Source of the DNA: Alphaproteobacteria bacterium
GTDB lineage: Bacteria; Pseudomonadota; Alphaproteobacteria; GCA-2731375
Reading direction: 5' to 3'
DNA: 37,204 nucleotides
Assembly (NCBI GenBank): GCA_028824965.1
Contig: JAPKBD010000006.1
Coordinates: forward strand, 1-37,204
Made by a program: the position numbers and the translations under genes. Every line of letters begins with the position of its first letter. Position 1 is the stretch's first letter. Below the pieces are notes generated by a model, which saw nothing but the letters and a program-made list of their open reading frames with translations, searched no databases and was not told where the DNA came from. Positions 28,519 through 36,274 of this stretch are shown here, piece by piece.

Positions 28519-29730
28519 ATGATTGATTCAGGAAAAAGATCCGAACTCACCGATTGGCTGGTCAAACGCGGCTTGGCCGGTGACACGGTCGAACAATTGG
28601 TGGCCGGCCTTTTACAGCGCCTGGAAGTGGGCGGCCTGCCCTTGCTGCGCGCCTTTATTGGCTTGCAGACCCTGCATCCGTTAAACGGCGGTTCCGCCTA
28701 TATCTGGCGTCGTGGCATTGACGGTTTGACATCGGAATCTTATCTGCGCGGTAAGCGCAGCAACGTGGATTACCTCTCCAGCCCGTTCCATTATATGCAG
28801 CAACAGAAACTGCACCGCTATCAACAGAATTTGGAAGGCCCGGCGGAGCCTGAATTCGGGGTCTACCAAACCCTGCGGGCAGAAGGCGGCACAGACTATT
28901 TCGTCCGCCGGTTCCCCTTTCCCCGCGCCGATGCGCCGGACCGGGAGGACGGCGTGCTTATATCCATGCTTTGTGATCGACCGGGCGGCTTCCAAAAAGA
29001 CGAATTGGTGGAGCTGGAGGCTATATTAGAGGTTTTCGCCCTGGCCGCGCGCAGTGCGGCAACCTACGCCACGGCGTTGAGTGTCGTTAGCACATATCTG
29101 GGCCAGGATGCAGGCCAACGGGTCATGGATGGCGACATTGACCGGGGCACATCGTCCAGCATGCGGGCCGTGATCTATTTTGCCGATCTGCGCGGCTTCA
29201 CCCCCTTGTCGGAGCAATTGGCAGGGCCTGAACTAATATCCATGTTGGATGATTACCTCGACGCCATATCCCGTGGCGTGCTGCAACGGGGTGGTGAAGT
29301 TTTGAAGTTCCTGGGCGATGGGGTTTTGGCGGTGTTCGAAATTGCCGATGACGATACGGAATGTCAGGTCGCCTGCGGCATGGGTATCGCTGCGGGGCGG
29401 GACGCTTTCGCTGCTATTAAGGCCCTAAACCACGACCGGGCGGTAGCAGGGCTGGCGACGATGGAACTGGATCTGGCGATGCATATTGGCGATGTCCTGT
29501 ATGGCAATGTGGGGGCCGAGGGGCGTTTGGATTTCACGGTCATTGGCCCGGCCGTGAATGAGGCCAGCCGGATAGAGTCCATGTGTGGAGAGCTGGATCG
29601 AAATTGGCTGGTATCGCAGACATTCTATGATTTTGCCCAGCCTTGCAGCGATAAAATGGAAGCCATGGGCCAATATCAATTACGTGGACTGACAGGGCAA
29701 CGGGCATTGTATAGTGTGCCGCAGAACTAG
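28519..29730 (+). CDS. class III adenylate/guanylate cyclase
   Basis: A 403-residue protein with an uncharacterised N-terminal half of about 200 residues (HPLNGGSAYIWRRGIDG and SPFHYMQQQKLHRYQQN, soluble, possibly sensory). A class III nucleotide cyclase domain follows. Catalytic features are the metal-binding Asp in VIYFADLRGFTPLSEQL and the second in EVLKFLGDGVLAVFEI. The ribose/transition-state stretch is DFTVIGPAVNEASRIESM, with Asn and Arg. No membrane helices, so cytoplasmic. ATG 28519 has GGGAGA at 5 bases; GTG 28507 is an in-frame alternative. cAMP is the likelier product but cGMP cannot be excluded. A CpdA-type phosphodiesterase gene lies 1.7 kb downstream. Confidence 0.92.
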   Translation: MIDSGKRSELTDWLVKRGLAGDTVEQLVAGLLQRLEVGGLPLLRAFIGLQTLHPLNGGSAYIWRRGIDGLTSESYLRGKRSNVDYLSSPFHYMQQQKLHRYQQNLEGPAEPEFGVYQTLRAEGGTDYFVRRFPFPRADAPDREDGVLISMLCDRPGGFQKDELVELEAILEVFALAARSAATYATALSVVSTYLGQDAGQRVMDGDIDRGTSSSMRAVIYFADLRGFTPLSEQLAGPELISMLDDYLDAISRGVLQRGGEVLKFLGDGVLAVFEIADDDTECQVACGMGIAAGRDAFAAIKALNHDRAVAGLATMELDLAMHIGDVLYGNVGAEGRLDFTVIGPAVNEASRIESMCGELDRNWLVSQTFYDFAQPCSDKMEAMGQYQLRGLTGQRALYSVPQN

Positions 29731-29751
29731 CATGAATAACGAGGCGGCTTA

Positions 29752-30771
29752 ATGAACAGCACACCGGCTGATAATGGATTTTATATGCCCGCCGATTGGG
29801 GGCCGCACGAACGATGCTGGATGGTATGGCCCAGCCGGGTCGGTGCCTGGCGTGATGCATTGGATCACGCCTGCCTGGCCACAGCCGCCGTGGCCCGTGC
29901 CATTGCCAAGTACGAGCCGGTGAACATGCTGGTGCCCACCGATCTGATCCCCGTCGCCCGCCTGCAATTGGGCAGCCTGATCACCATTTACGAGGCGGAG
30001 ATTGATGATAATTGGAGCCGGGACACAGCGCCGAATTTTCTGATCAACGGCGAAGGCGGCCTGGCCGGTGCAGTCTTTGACTTTAACGCCTGGGGCAACA
30101 AATATCGCGACTATGACAAGGATGCCAAGCTGGGTGCATGGGTGTTGCGGGAATTGAGCCTGCCATGCTATCACGTGCCCATGACGTTGGAGGGCGGGTC
30201 GATCCATGTCGATGGTTCGGGCACCTTGATCACCACGGAATCCGTTATTCTTAATTCCGACCGAAATCCCACCCTTGATCGCCGCCAGATCGAAGAACGC
30301 CTGGCAATGTATTTTGGCGTCCACAAAATCATCTGGCTGCCCGAAGGCCTGATCGGCGATAGGGCGGATGGACAGGTCAACAAAGTCGCACGCTTTGTCG
30401 CACCAGGCCGGATTATGTGTGCCGTCGCCTCCGAGAAAAAGGATCCCAATGGGGCGAACTTAGCCGACAACGTCGCGCAGTTGAGTGCGGAGCGTGACGC
30501 CCTGGGCCGCACGTTGGAGGTGGTGGAAATTCCCTTGCCCTCGCCCCTGCAGCACGACGACGGCCATTTGTTGACGCGGTCATATCTGGATTTCTACCTT
30601 GGCACTGGTGCGGTCTATGTCCCCACCTTCGATGATGCCATGGATGAGACCGCCGCCGATCTGATCGGGGCCGCCTTCCCCAAACGAGAGGTGGTGCAGA
30701 TCGATATGGCGGAGATTGCCCAGCGCGGCGGGGCAATCCATTGCATGACCCAACAGCAGCCCAAGGTTTGA
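29752..30771 (+). CDS. agmatine deiminase family protein lacking catalytic His and Asp
   Basis: A 339-residue PPAD/agmatine-deiminase-fold protein. Family blocks: YMPADWGPHERCWMVWPSR, DDNWSRDTAPNFLING with Asp91, TLEGGSIHVDG with Glu147, and the nucleophile Cys331 in GGAIHCMTQQQP. However the GHVD motif, holding the catalytic His and guanidinium-binding Asp, reads RADGQVNKVARF: Gln208 and Asn210. From family knowledge (His218 and Asp220 in the enterococcal enzyme), this should stop ordinary agmatine hydrolysis. Either the substrate differs or the protein is non-catalytic. The stop overlaps the tenA ATG (TGATG at 30769-30773), so the two are translationally coupled, a clue to thiamine-pyrimidine chemistry. 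I would not call it aguA on this evidence. Confidence 0.85.
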   Translation: MNSTPADNGFYMPADWGPHERCWMVWPSRVGAWRDALDHACLATAAVARAIAKYEPVNMLVPTDLIPVARLQLGSLITIYEAEIDDNWSRDTAPNFLINGEGGLAGAVFDFNAWGNKYRDYDKDAKLGAWVLRELSLPCYHVPMTLEGGSIHVDGSGTLITTESVILNSDRNPTLDRRQIEERLAMYFGVHKIIWLPEGLIGDRADGQVNKVARFVAPGRIMCAVASEKKDPNGANLADNVAQLSAERDALGRTLEVVEIPLPSPLQHDDGHLLTRSYLDFYLGTGAVYVPTFDDAMDETAADLIGAAFPKREVVQIDMAEIAQRGGAIHCMTQQQPKV

Positions 30772-31439
30772 TGGATAATCTATTTCAGCGTCTGAAGACA
30801 TCCTGCGCCGATGACTGGCAGGCCTATACGGGCCATGATTTTGTCCGCCAGCTGGCCAGCGGCACCCTGCCTGAAGCCGCCTTCCGCCATTATCTAGGCC
30901 AGGACTATTTGTTTTTGATCCATTTTGCCCGGGCCTATGCCCTTGCTGCCTACAAAACCGCTGACCTGGACGAGATGCGGGAGGCAATCGCCGCCGTCGA
31001 TAATATTCTCAATACGGAAATGGCCCTGCATATTGAATATTGCCAAGGCTGGGGCCTGGATGAAGCGGCAATGGCAGCGTTGCCAGAGGCGAAGGCGACC
31101 ATGGCCTATACCAGATATGTGCTGGAGGCGGGCATGGCAGGCGACAGCCTGGATTTATATGTGGCCCTGTCCCCCTGCGTCATCGGCTATGGCGAAATTG
31201 GTGCCGCCCTGGCCGCCGACCCAAATACAAAAATGTCCGGTAATCCTTACGCGACCTGGATAGAGATGTACGCCAGCGCGGACTACCTCGACGTGGTCGC
31301 GGGGGCCAAGGCAAAGCTGGACCGCCTGGCCGCACAACGCCTGACCCCGGCACGCTTTGATGCCCTGGCACGTACTTTCCGCCAAGCCACGCTATTGGAA
31401 GCCGATTTCTGGCAAATGGGGCTCAGCCAGGCTTCATAG
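30771..31439 (+). CDS. tenA: TenA family protein (aminopyrimidine aminohydrolase/thiaminase II)
   Basis: A 222-residue haem-oxygenase-like helical protein of the TenA group, which hydrolyses 4-amino-5-aminomethyl-2-methylpyrimidine to HMP in thiamine salvage, or thiamine itself. Expected residues are visible: Asp45 and Tyr46 in YLGQDYLFLIHFARAYA, the nucleophile Cys136 in VALSPCVIGYGEIG, and Glu in LLEADFWQMG near the end. The Cys shows the TenA_C type rather than TenA_E. ATG 30771 overlaps the deiminase-like stop; the reading from 30741 would add 10 residues inside that gene. The 3' end overlaps the converging phosphodiesterase gene by 6 bases (31434-31439). No other thi genes or TPP riboswitch were seen in the window. 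Confidence 0.92.
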   Translation: MDNLFQRLKTSCADDWQAYTGHDFVRQLASGTLPEAAFRHYLGQDYLFLIHFARAYALAAYKTADLDEMREAIAAVDNILNTEMALHIEYCQGWGLDEAAMAALPEAKATMAYTRYVLEAGMAGDSLDLYVALSPCVIGYGEIGAALAADPNTKMSGNPYATWIEMYASADYLDVVAGAKAKLDRLAAQRLTPARFDALARTFRQATLLEADFWQMGLSQAS

Positions 31440-32300
31440 GGGAATGGCGGGCGCAGGCGGTGTGCCCCTTTGATGATATTCCCCGTCCGAAAACACCACA
31501 TGATCGCCATAGCTGTCGCCTGTATAGAACTGATGGCTGACCAGGCCATCCTCCCCGCCGAACCATAGATGCAACAAACCTCCCGGTGGTTCCATAATCA
31601 GGCGCAAATGATCCGGCATGCCGATATCCAGGGCAATCTGATGCGCCGTTGCAGGCGATGTGAGCGCGATTGTGCCGGCAAATCGGTGGCTGATATAGCG
31701 GTGCAAATGGCCTGCCAACACAGCCTCCACATGATCATGACGCCCGATAACATCGGCCAGATCAGCGCTGCCTTCCAGACCTATTTCATCCATACGCGCC
31801 ATACCGGTGCGAAAGGGCGGATGATGCATAAAGACAATCGTCGGCCGATCAGGTTGCTCCCCCAGACGATCCGCCAACCAATCCAACCGGGTCCGGCACA
31901 ACCGCCCGCCTGTCTCGCCAGGGATAAGGGTGTCCAGCGCGATCAGGCGCGGTGCCCAATCCTCAATCGTGTACTGCATGAAACCGTCCGGGCAAACGTC
32001 CCTGGCCAAACAGTCATGCCCAGGGAAAGCGTCGCGCATGGCATCCCGGTCATCATGATTGCCGGGGATCAAATAAAATGGCATCTCAAGCGCGCGCAAG
32101 ATCTCAGCCAGAATACCATACTGCTCCGCCCCGCCGCCATCCACCAGATCCCCCGTACAAAGAACAATATCAGGCCGATGCGCCAAACCGTTCAAATGCC
32201 CCACCGCAACCTCGAGATGCCGCGCGGTCTGATACATCCTATCAGCTGCGCCGTCCGGCGCAGAGATATGGAAGTCGGAAATCTGTGCGAAAGTGAACAT
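31434..32300 (-). CDS. CpdA-type cyclic nucleotide/metallophosphoesterase
   Basis: A 288-residue calcineurin-like metallophosphoesterase resembling the cAMP phosphodiesterase CpdA. Metal-binding motifs in order are FAQISDFHISAPDG (DxH), VLCTGDLVDGGG (GDxxD), YLIPGNHDDRDAM (GNHD), VFMHHPPFRTGM (HH) and EAVLAGHLHRYISHRF (GHxH). Together they make a two-metal centre. I chose ATG 32300, which starts MFTFAQISDFH; the frame extends to 32324 without added motifs. Cytoplasmic. The product of the class III cyclase at 28519 is a possible substrate, but the family also acts on other phosphodiesters. Divergent from the toxin-antitoxin promoter. Not cpdA with certainty. Confidence 0.9.
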   Translation of the reverse strand: MFTFAQISDFHISAPDGAADRMYQTARHLEVAVGHLNGLAHRPDIVLCTGDLVDGGGAEQYGILAEILRALEMPFYLIPGNHDDRDAMRDAFPGHDCLARDVCPDGFMQYTIEDWAPRLIALDTLIPGETGGRLCRTRLDWLADRLGEQPDRPTIVFMHHPPFRTGMARMDEIGLEGSADLADVIGRHDHVEAVLAGHLHRYISHRFAGTIALTSPATAHQIALDIGMPDHLRLIMEPPGGLLHLWFGGEDGLVSHQFYTGDSYGDHVVFSDGEYHQRGTPPAPAIPL

Positions 32301-32416
32301 GGCAGGCCCCGTGATCATTCCCAAATTTGATAAGAATTATTTTGAAGTGGAAAAAATTAGGGTCAAGGTATGGGTCACCATCAGCACATGTTACTGACAC
32401 TTTTATAGTGGGTTTC

Positions 32417-32446
32417 TTGACAAAATACGGGTAACCCGTATATTAT
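32417..32446 (+). promoter_or_regulatory. palindromic operator and promoter-like elements before brnT
   Basis: ATACGGGT-A-ACCCGTAT (32425-32441) is a perfect palindrome with 8-base arms, four bases before the brnT ATG. TTGACA at 32417-32422 and TATTAT at 32441-32446 flank it with 18-base spacing, the usual place for autorepression. The ATG (32445) would overlap that -10, so the true -10 may lie elsewhere, for example TATAGT at 32404-32409. Confidence 0.6.
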
Positions 32447-32711
32447 GATAGATAATGAATTTGAATGGGACGATGAAAAAGCTGCGTCGAATGCTGAAAA
32501 GCATGGCATCACTTTTGAACAGGCCCGTCTTGTATTCCGCGATCCCTTTGCCGTCGAACTCTTGGACGATCGGGCGGACTACAACGAAGATCGCTACATT
32601 CTTATTGGCATGTCGGCTACTCGTTTGCTCGTCATTGTCCATGTGGAACGTCATGACAGAAACCGAATAATTTCAGCGCGCAGGGCAGAACCTAACGAAC
32701 GGCGATTTTAA
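32445..32711 (+). CDS. brnT: BrnT family type II toxin
   Basis: An 88-residue BrnT-type toxin, a RelE-like ribonuclease that stalls growth when free of its antitoxin. Family signature: EFEWDDEKAASNAEKHGITF, FRDPFAVELLDDRADYNEDR, YILIGMSATRLLVIVHVER and the end NRIISARRAEPNERRF, where the basic and Arg residues form the catalytic face. The length is typical. ATG 32445 is the only in-frame start near the conserved block, and no ribosome site is clear. The antitoxin gene starts 1 base after the stop (TAACATG), so the two are coupled. A palindromic operator directly upstream suggests autoregulation by the complex. Confidence 0.93.
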   Translation: MIDNEFEWDDEKAASNAEKHGITFEQARLVFRDPFAVELLDDRADYNEDRYILIGMSATRLLVIVHVERHDRNRIISARRAEPNERRF

Positions 32712-32712
32712 C

Positions 32713-32976
32713 ATGAACAAAACCAATGATCTTGATAACAAACCGTTGAGCGACAGCGATCTTAAACGGATGAAGAAAACGCCTCAGGCAAAAATCATTC
32801 GCAGAGCCCTGAACCTCAGCCAACAGGAATTTTCCGCTCAATTTCAGATCGCAATCGGCACATTACGGGACTGGGAACAAGACCGTGCGGAACCGGACGG
32901 CGCAGCAAAGGCCTATCTTCGCGTCATTGCCCGCGAACCCGATGTCGTCCGTAGAGCCTTGGGAAATCCACAATGA
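32713..32976 (+). CDS. helix-turn-helix antitoxin paired with BrnT
   Basis: An 87-residue protein with a polar N-terminal part (residues 1-30) that could wrap the toxin. A helix-turn-helix domain of the XRE type follows: LNLSQQEFSAQFQIAIGTLR, then DWEQDRAEPDGAAKAYLRVI, as in HigA-2/MqsA-like antitoxins. BrnA, the usual partner of BrnT, has a ribbon-helix-helix-like domain instead, so the pair is a toxin with a non-standard antitoxin fold, a swap seen in other type II systems. One base after brnT, so cotranscribed. It probably binds the palindrome 32425-32441 and represses the operon. I leave the symbol blank because it is not standard BrnA. Confidence 0.88.
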   Translation: MNKTNDLDNKPLSDSDLKRMKKTPQAKIIRRALNLSQQEFSAQFQIAIGTLRDWEQDRAEPDGAAKAYLRVIAREPDVVRRALGNPQ

Positions 32977-33062
32977 CCCTTACCAGATAGTCGCCCCGGT
33001 TTCCCGCCAAAAATTTTCGTTGGTAATTCGCACTACTCTACAGACAACAGTTAACTTTTCTA

Positions 33063-33518
33063 TTAGTCCAACGGCACATCCGTCGCAAACACGCGCTCCC
33101 TTGGCTGGGATTTGAACTCGACGATGTTGCCGCAGCCGTCGGGCAGCATCATGATGTGTTGTTCGGCTGGCTTTCCTGCGAAGGACAGGCGGGGGGATAG
33201 GGTGAAGTTTATGTCATGGTCTTTCAGGCGGGTTTCCATTCGCCGCCAATCTTCCAACGCGAGGATGACGCCGAAATGGCGCAGGGGGGCGACGTCGCCG
33301 TCGGAGTCGATAGATCCTGGGCCCTTCCCTGCTTCGCGGAGTGATAGGTGGGCGACGACGTGGTGGCCGAAGAAATTTATGTCGAAACGGCCTTTCTTTT
33401 CACGCCCCACGGTGCAGCCCAGGGCATCGACGTAGAAAGCCTTGGCGCGGTCCAGATCATCAACGGGGATGGAGAGGTGGAAAAGCGTTTCGCTTTGGGT
33501 TTCCCTATTCGTCGTCAT
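33063..33518 (-). CDS. VOC family protein (glyoxalase-like)
   Basis: A 151-residue vicinal oxygen chelate protein. The first module is LFHLSIPVDDLDRAKAFYVD, with a His ligand and FYxxxLG-type helix. Next come HHVVAHLSLR and the second module, RHFGVILALEDWRRMETRLK, with PAEQHIMMLPDGCGNIVEFK at the end carrying the Glu ligand. This layout matches the VOC proteins often labelled glyoxalase/dioxygenase or extradiol-like. I chose ATG 33518, with GGAAG 8 bases upstream; a TTG at 33533 lies 5 codons further out. It is divergent from the DAHP synthase gene and convergent with the antitoxin gene. Substrate unknown. Confidence 0.88.
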   Translation of the reverse strand: MTTNRETQSETLFHLSIPVDDLDRAKAFYVDALGCTVGREKKGRFDINFFGHHVVAHLSLREAGKGPGSIDSDGDVAPLRHFGVILALEDWRRMETRLKDHDINFTLSPRLSFAGKPAEQHIMMLPDGCGNIVEFKSQPRERVFATDVPLD

Positions 33519-33587
33519 GGTTTTAACTTCCAAATTGTTGCCGCGTTCATACTAGCATCGAATCGCTGCTGAAAGCAGTCTGAAAGC

Positions 33588-33616
33588 TTGGAAAGCGTAA
33601 CAGGTTAACGTATATA
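33588..33616 (+). promoter_or_regulatory. candidate promoter of DAHP synthase
   Basis: TTGGAA (33588-33593) and TATATA (33611-33616) are separated by exactly 17 bases, 43 bases before the DAHP synthase ATG. This is a good sigma-70 match. No trp or tyr operator was recognised beside it. Confidence 0.5.
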
Positions 33617-33658
33617 GGGGCCTTCTTTTTAGTTGGGATGTAGGTTAGGACCACGCAA

Positions 33659-35065
33659 ATGACGTCGCAATGGACACCGAACGGCTGGCGGCAACGCCCG
33701 GCCCTGCAAATGCCGGAATATGCCGATGCCGCTGTTTTGGACGGCGTGTTGGACAAGCTGCGTAGCTTCCCGCCCCTGGTATTTGCCGGTGAGGTTAAAG
33801 CCTTGCGCAAACGTCTGGGTCAGGTGGCGGAGGGCAATGGCTTTTTGTTGCAGGGCGGTGATTGCGCGGAAAGCTTCGCCGAATTCCATCCCGACAATAT
33901 TCGCGATACATTCCGGGTTCTGATGCAAATGGCCGTGGTTCTGACATTCGGCGGCGCTGTGCCCGTGGTCAAGGTGGGGCGCATGGCCGGGCAATTCGCC
34001 AAGCCGCGATCCAGCCCGACGGAAACCATCGACGGTATTGAGTTGCCCATCTATCGCGGCGACATCGTCAACGGCATCGAATTTGATGATGCCACCCGCC
34101 AACCGGACCCCAATCGTTTGCTGACCGCCTACTCGCAAGCGGCCGCGACCCTGAACCTGTTGCGCGCCTTTGCCCAGGGCGGCTATGCGGATCTGTACAA
34201 GATCCATCGCTGGAACCTTGGTTTCGTCGACGGTACCGAAGCGGCTGCCAAATACGGCGAATTGTGCGGGCGCATCACAGAGGCCCTGGATTTCATGGCA
34301 GCCTGCGGCATCAACGGCGACAGCGTGCCGGAAATGCGTCAGACGGATTTCTATACCTCCCACGAGGCATTGTTGCTGAACTACGAAGAAGCCATGACCC
34401 GGGAGGATACCATCACGCGGACGGGCGGTTGGTATGATACCTCCGCCCATATGGTTTGGATCGGAGATCGCACCCGCCAGGCGGACGGCGCGCATATTGA
34501 ATACTGCCGGGGCATCCACAATCCCCTGGGCCTGAAAGCCGGACCGACGATGGAGACGGATGACCTGATCCGCCTGATCGATACCCTGAACCCGGAGAAT
34601 GAGGCCGGACGCCTGACGTTGATCTGTCGTATGGGTGACAATCAGGTGATGGAAAAGCTGCCCGCCCTGGTCCGCAGGATTGAACGCGAAGGGCGTAAGG
34701 TCGTTTGGTCCTGCGATCCCATGCATGGCAACACCATCAAGTCATCGACCGGCTACAAGACCCGGCCGTTCGATCGCATTCTGGCCGAAGTAAAAGGTTT
34801 CTTCGCCGTGCATCAGGCCGAGGGCACCCATGCAGGCGGCGTCCATGTTGAAATGACCGGCCAGGACGTGACCGAATGTCTGGGCGGGGCGCAGTTAATC
34901 GATGAAGAGCAATTGGCATCCCGCTATCACACCCATTGTGATCCGCGCCTGAATGCCTCGCAAAGTCTGGAGCTTTCCTTCCTGATTGCCGAGATGCTAA
35001 AACAACAGCGAACAGAGCGACAGACGCCGGAGGCCCCCGAGGCAACGGTTGAGGCCGCACAATAA
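33659..35065 (+). CDS. class II 3-deoxy-7-phosphoheptulonate synthase
   Basis: A 468-residue class II (plant/Mycobacterium type) DAHP synthase, catalysing the first shikimate step: PEP plus erythrose-4-phosphate to DAHP with a divalent metal. Motifs include the N-terminal [37 protein letters not shown] with the metal-binding Cys, [40 protein letters not shown] and the His/Glu metal site in [18 protein letters not shown]. It closes with the conserved [21 protein letters not shown] 33659 follows AGGA at about 10 bases; a TTGGAA/TATATA promoter lies upstream. The feedback regulation of class II enzymes comes from an N-terminal extension and partner mutases, which cannot be judged here. Confidence 0.97.
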   Translation: MTSQWTPNGWRQRPALQMPEYADAAVLDGVLDKLRSFPPLVFAGEVKALRKRLGQVAEGNGFLLQGGDCAESFAEFHPDNIRDTFRVLMQMAVVLTFGGAVPVVKVGRMAGQFAKPRSSPTETIDGIELPIYRGDIVNGIEFDDATRQPDPNRLLTAYSQAAATLNLLRAFAQGGYADLYKIHRWNLGFVDGTEAAAKYGELCGRITEALDFMAACGINGDSVPEMRQTDFYTSHEALLLNYEEAMTREDTITRTGGWYDTSAHMVWIGDRTRQADGAHIEYCRGIHNPLGLKAGPTMETDDLIRLIDTLNPENEAGRLTLICRMGDNQVMEKLPALVRRIEREGRKVVWSCDPMHGNTIKSSTGYKTRPFDRILAEVKGFFAVHQAEGTHAGGVHVEMTGQDVTECLGGAQLIDEEQLASRYHTHCDPRLNASQSLELSFLIAEMLKQQRTERQTPEAPEATVEAAQ

Positions 35066-35073
35066 AAAAAGGA

Positions 35074-35097
35074 CGCTCCCCATAATTTGGGGGGGCG
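35074..35097 (+). promoter_or_regulatory. hairpin overlapping the NAPRTase-like gene's G-rich ribosome site
   Basis: CGCTCCCC (35074-35081) can pair with GGGGGGCG (35090-35097), around an 8-base loop. The G run is the main Shine-Dalgarno-like feature before ATG 35108. No T run follows, so translation control or mRNA stability is likelier than termination. Confidence 0.35.
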
Positions 35098-35107
35098 GCA
35101 GCCTCAT

Positions 35108-36262
35108 ATGACAGGCAGTAAAAGCGATAGCCCATCAACGGGCGCGGACCTCGAAGGCGATGTAGATCGCTGGACGGATCAGTATTTCAAAAAGACCCGC
35201 GCCATTGTGCAACGCAACGGTGACGTAGAGGTAACCTATGCGGTCTTCATGCGCCGGCCGGTCTGTTTCGCGCCCCGCATTATGGTGGAATGGATCCAAC
35301 GGATCGCCGCTGAACGGGGCGTCGCGGTTAAGATCGACAAATGTTTTGAAGAAGGTGATTGGGTTGGGGCGGGTGAGCCGCTGTTATATATCTCCGGCCC
35401 CATGTCTCAATTGGTGGATCTGGAGACGTTGTATCTGCAAAAACTTGGTGCCTGTTGCGTCTCCGCCTATAACGCTTATCTGATGTGTTCCGCCCTGCCC
35501 GACAGCCAGTTCCTGGCCATGGACGCCCGCCATTGCGCCGGCCACGAAATGGCCGAGATGATGGCCTACGCTGCCTCTGTCGGCAGTGAGGCAGCGCGGC
35601 GGGAACGTGACGCGGTGGGTTTCATCGGCAATGCCACGGATGCCACGGCGCACTTTTTTGGTAACGAAAACGGCCTGGGCACCATGCCCCACGCATTGAT
35701 CGGCTATGCCGGCAGCACCCTGCGTGCCGCTGAAATGTATGCCGAAACGTTCCCAGGCGAACCCTTAACAGTTTTGGTCGACTATTTCGGCATGGAGGTT
35801 ACGGACGCCCTTGCCGTCTGTAACCGCTTCCCCGAACAGGCGGAGGCAGGACAATTATCCGTGCGTCTGGACACCCATGGCGGGCGTTTCGTTGAGGGGC
35901 TGGACACCCAATCATCCTATGAGGTTTTGGAACGTCATGTCCCCCGCGCCGTGCGCCAATACCGAAATGAGGAGGAGCTGCGCTGGCTGGTCGGCACCGG
36001 GGTCTCGGCTGCGGCGATATTTCATATGCGCGACACGCTGGACAATGCAGGCTTCCCCAACGCGCGGATCGTCGCCTCATCCGGCTTCAACTTTTTCAAA
36101 TGCCAGGTCATGGGCAGCGTCAAAGCTCCCATCGATGTGGTTGGCACGGGTTCCTACCTGCCTGATGATTGGCGGGAAACCTATGCCACCGCTGACATCG
36201 TCTCATACAACGGCGAGGCAAAGGTCAAGGTCGGACGCGAATTCCTCCTCCGGCAGCGATAG
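35108..36262 (+). CDS. nicotinate phosphoribosyltransferase family protein
   Basis: A 384-residue NAPRTase-type protein. These condense nicotinate with PRPP to nicotinate mononucleotide in NAD salvage. Family blocks: TDQYFKKTRAIVQRNGDVEV at the N-terminus, FEEGDWVGAGEPLLYISGPM, METLYLQKLG-like ETLYLQKLGACCVSAYNAYL, FLAMDARHCAGHEMAEMMAY, and GNENGLGTMPHALIGYAGST, where the phosphorylatable His is expected. Further on are LDTHGGRFVEGLDTQSSYEV and a phosphate-binding ARIVASSGFNFFKCQ. ATG 35108 gives MTGSKSDSPSTG; TTG 35087 is an alternative. Between DAHP synthase (43 bases) and the EamA gene (13 bases). pncB is a fair guess, but this branch also includes alphaproteobacterial forms of uncertain substrate. 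Confidence 0.88.
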   Translation: MTGSKSDSPSTGADLEGDVDRWTDQYFKKTRAIVQRNGDVEVTYAVFMRRPVCFAPRIMVEWIQRIAAERGVAVKIDKCFEEGDWVGAGEPLLYISGPMSQLVDLETLYLQKLGACCVSAYNAYLMCSALPDSQFLAMDARHCAGHEMAEMMAYAASVGSEAARRERDAVGFIGNATDATAHFFGNENGLGTMPHALIGYAGSTLRAAEMYAETFPGEPLTVLVDYFGMEVTDALAVCNRFPEQAEAGQLSVRLDTHGGRFVEGLDTQSSYEVLERHVPRAVRQYRNEEELRWLVGTGVSAAAIFHMRDTLDNAGFPNARIVASSGFNFFKCQVMGSVKAPIDVVGTGSYLPDDWRETYATADIVSYNGEAKVKVGREFLLRQR

Positions 36263-36274
36263 ATAACACCTTAC

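Noticed and set aside
29752-30771. Calling the deiminase-like gene aguA with agmatine deiminase activity
   Set aside because: The two missing catalytic positions (Gln208, Asn210) make the activity assignment unsafe.
32403-32654. Minus-strand frame over brnT
   Set aside because: Antisense to a clear BrnT toxin signature; no family match of its own.
33629-34726. 365-residue minus-strand frame inside DAHP synthase
   Set aside because: Antisense shadow of a class II DAHP synthase; high G+C codon structure creates long mirror frames.
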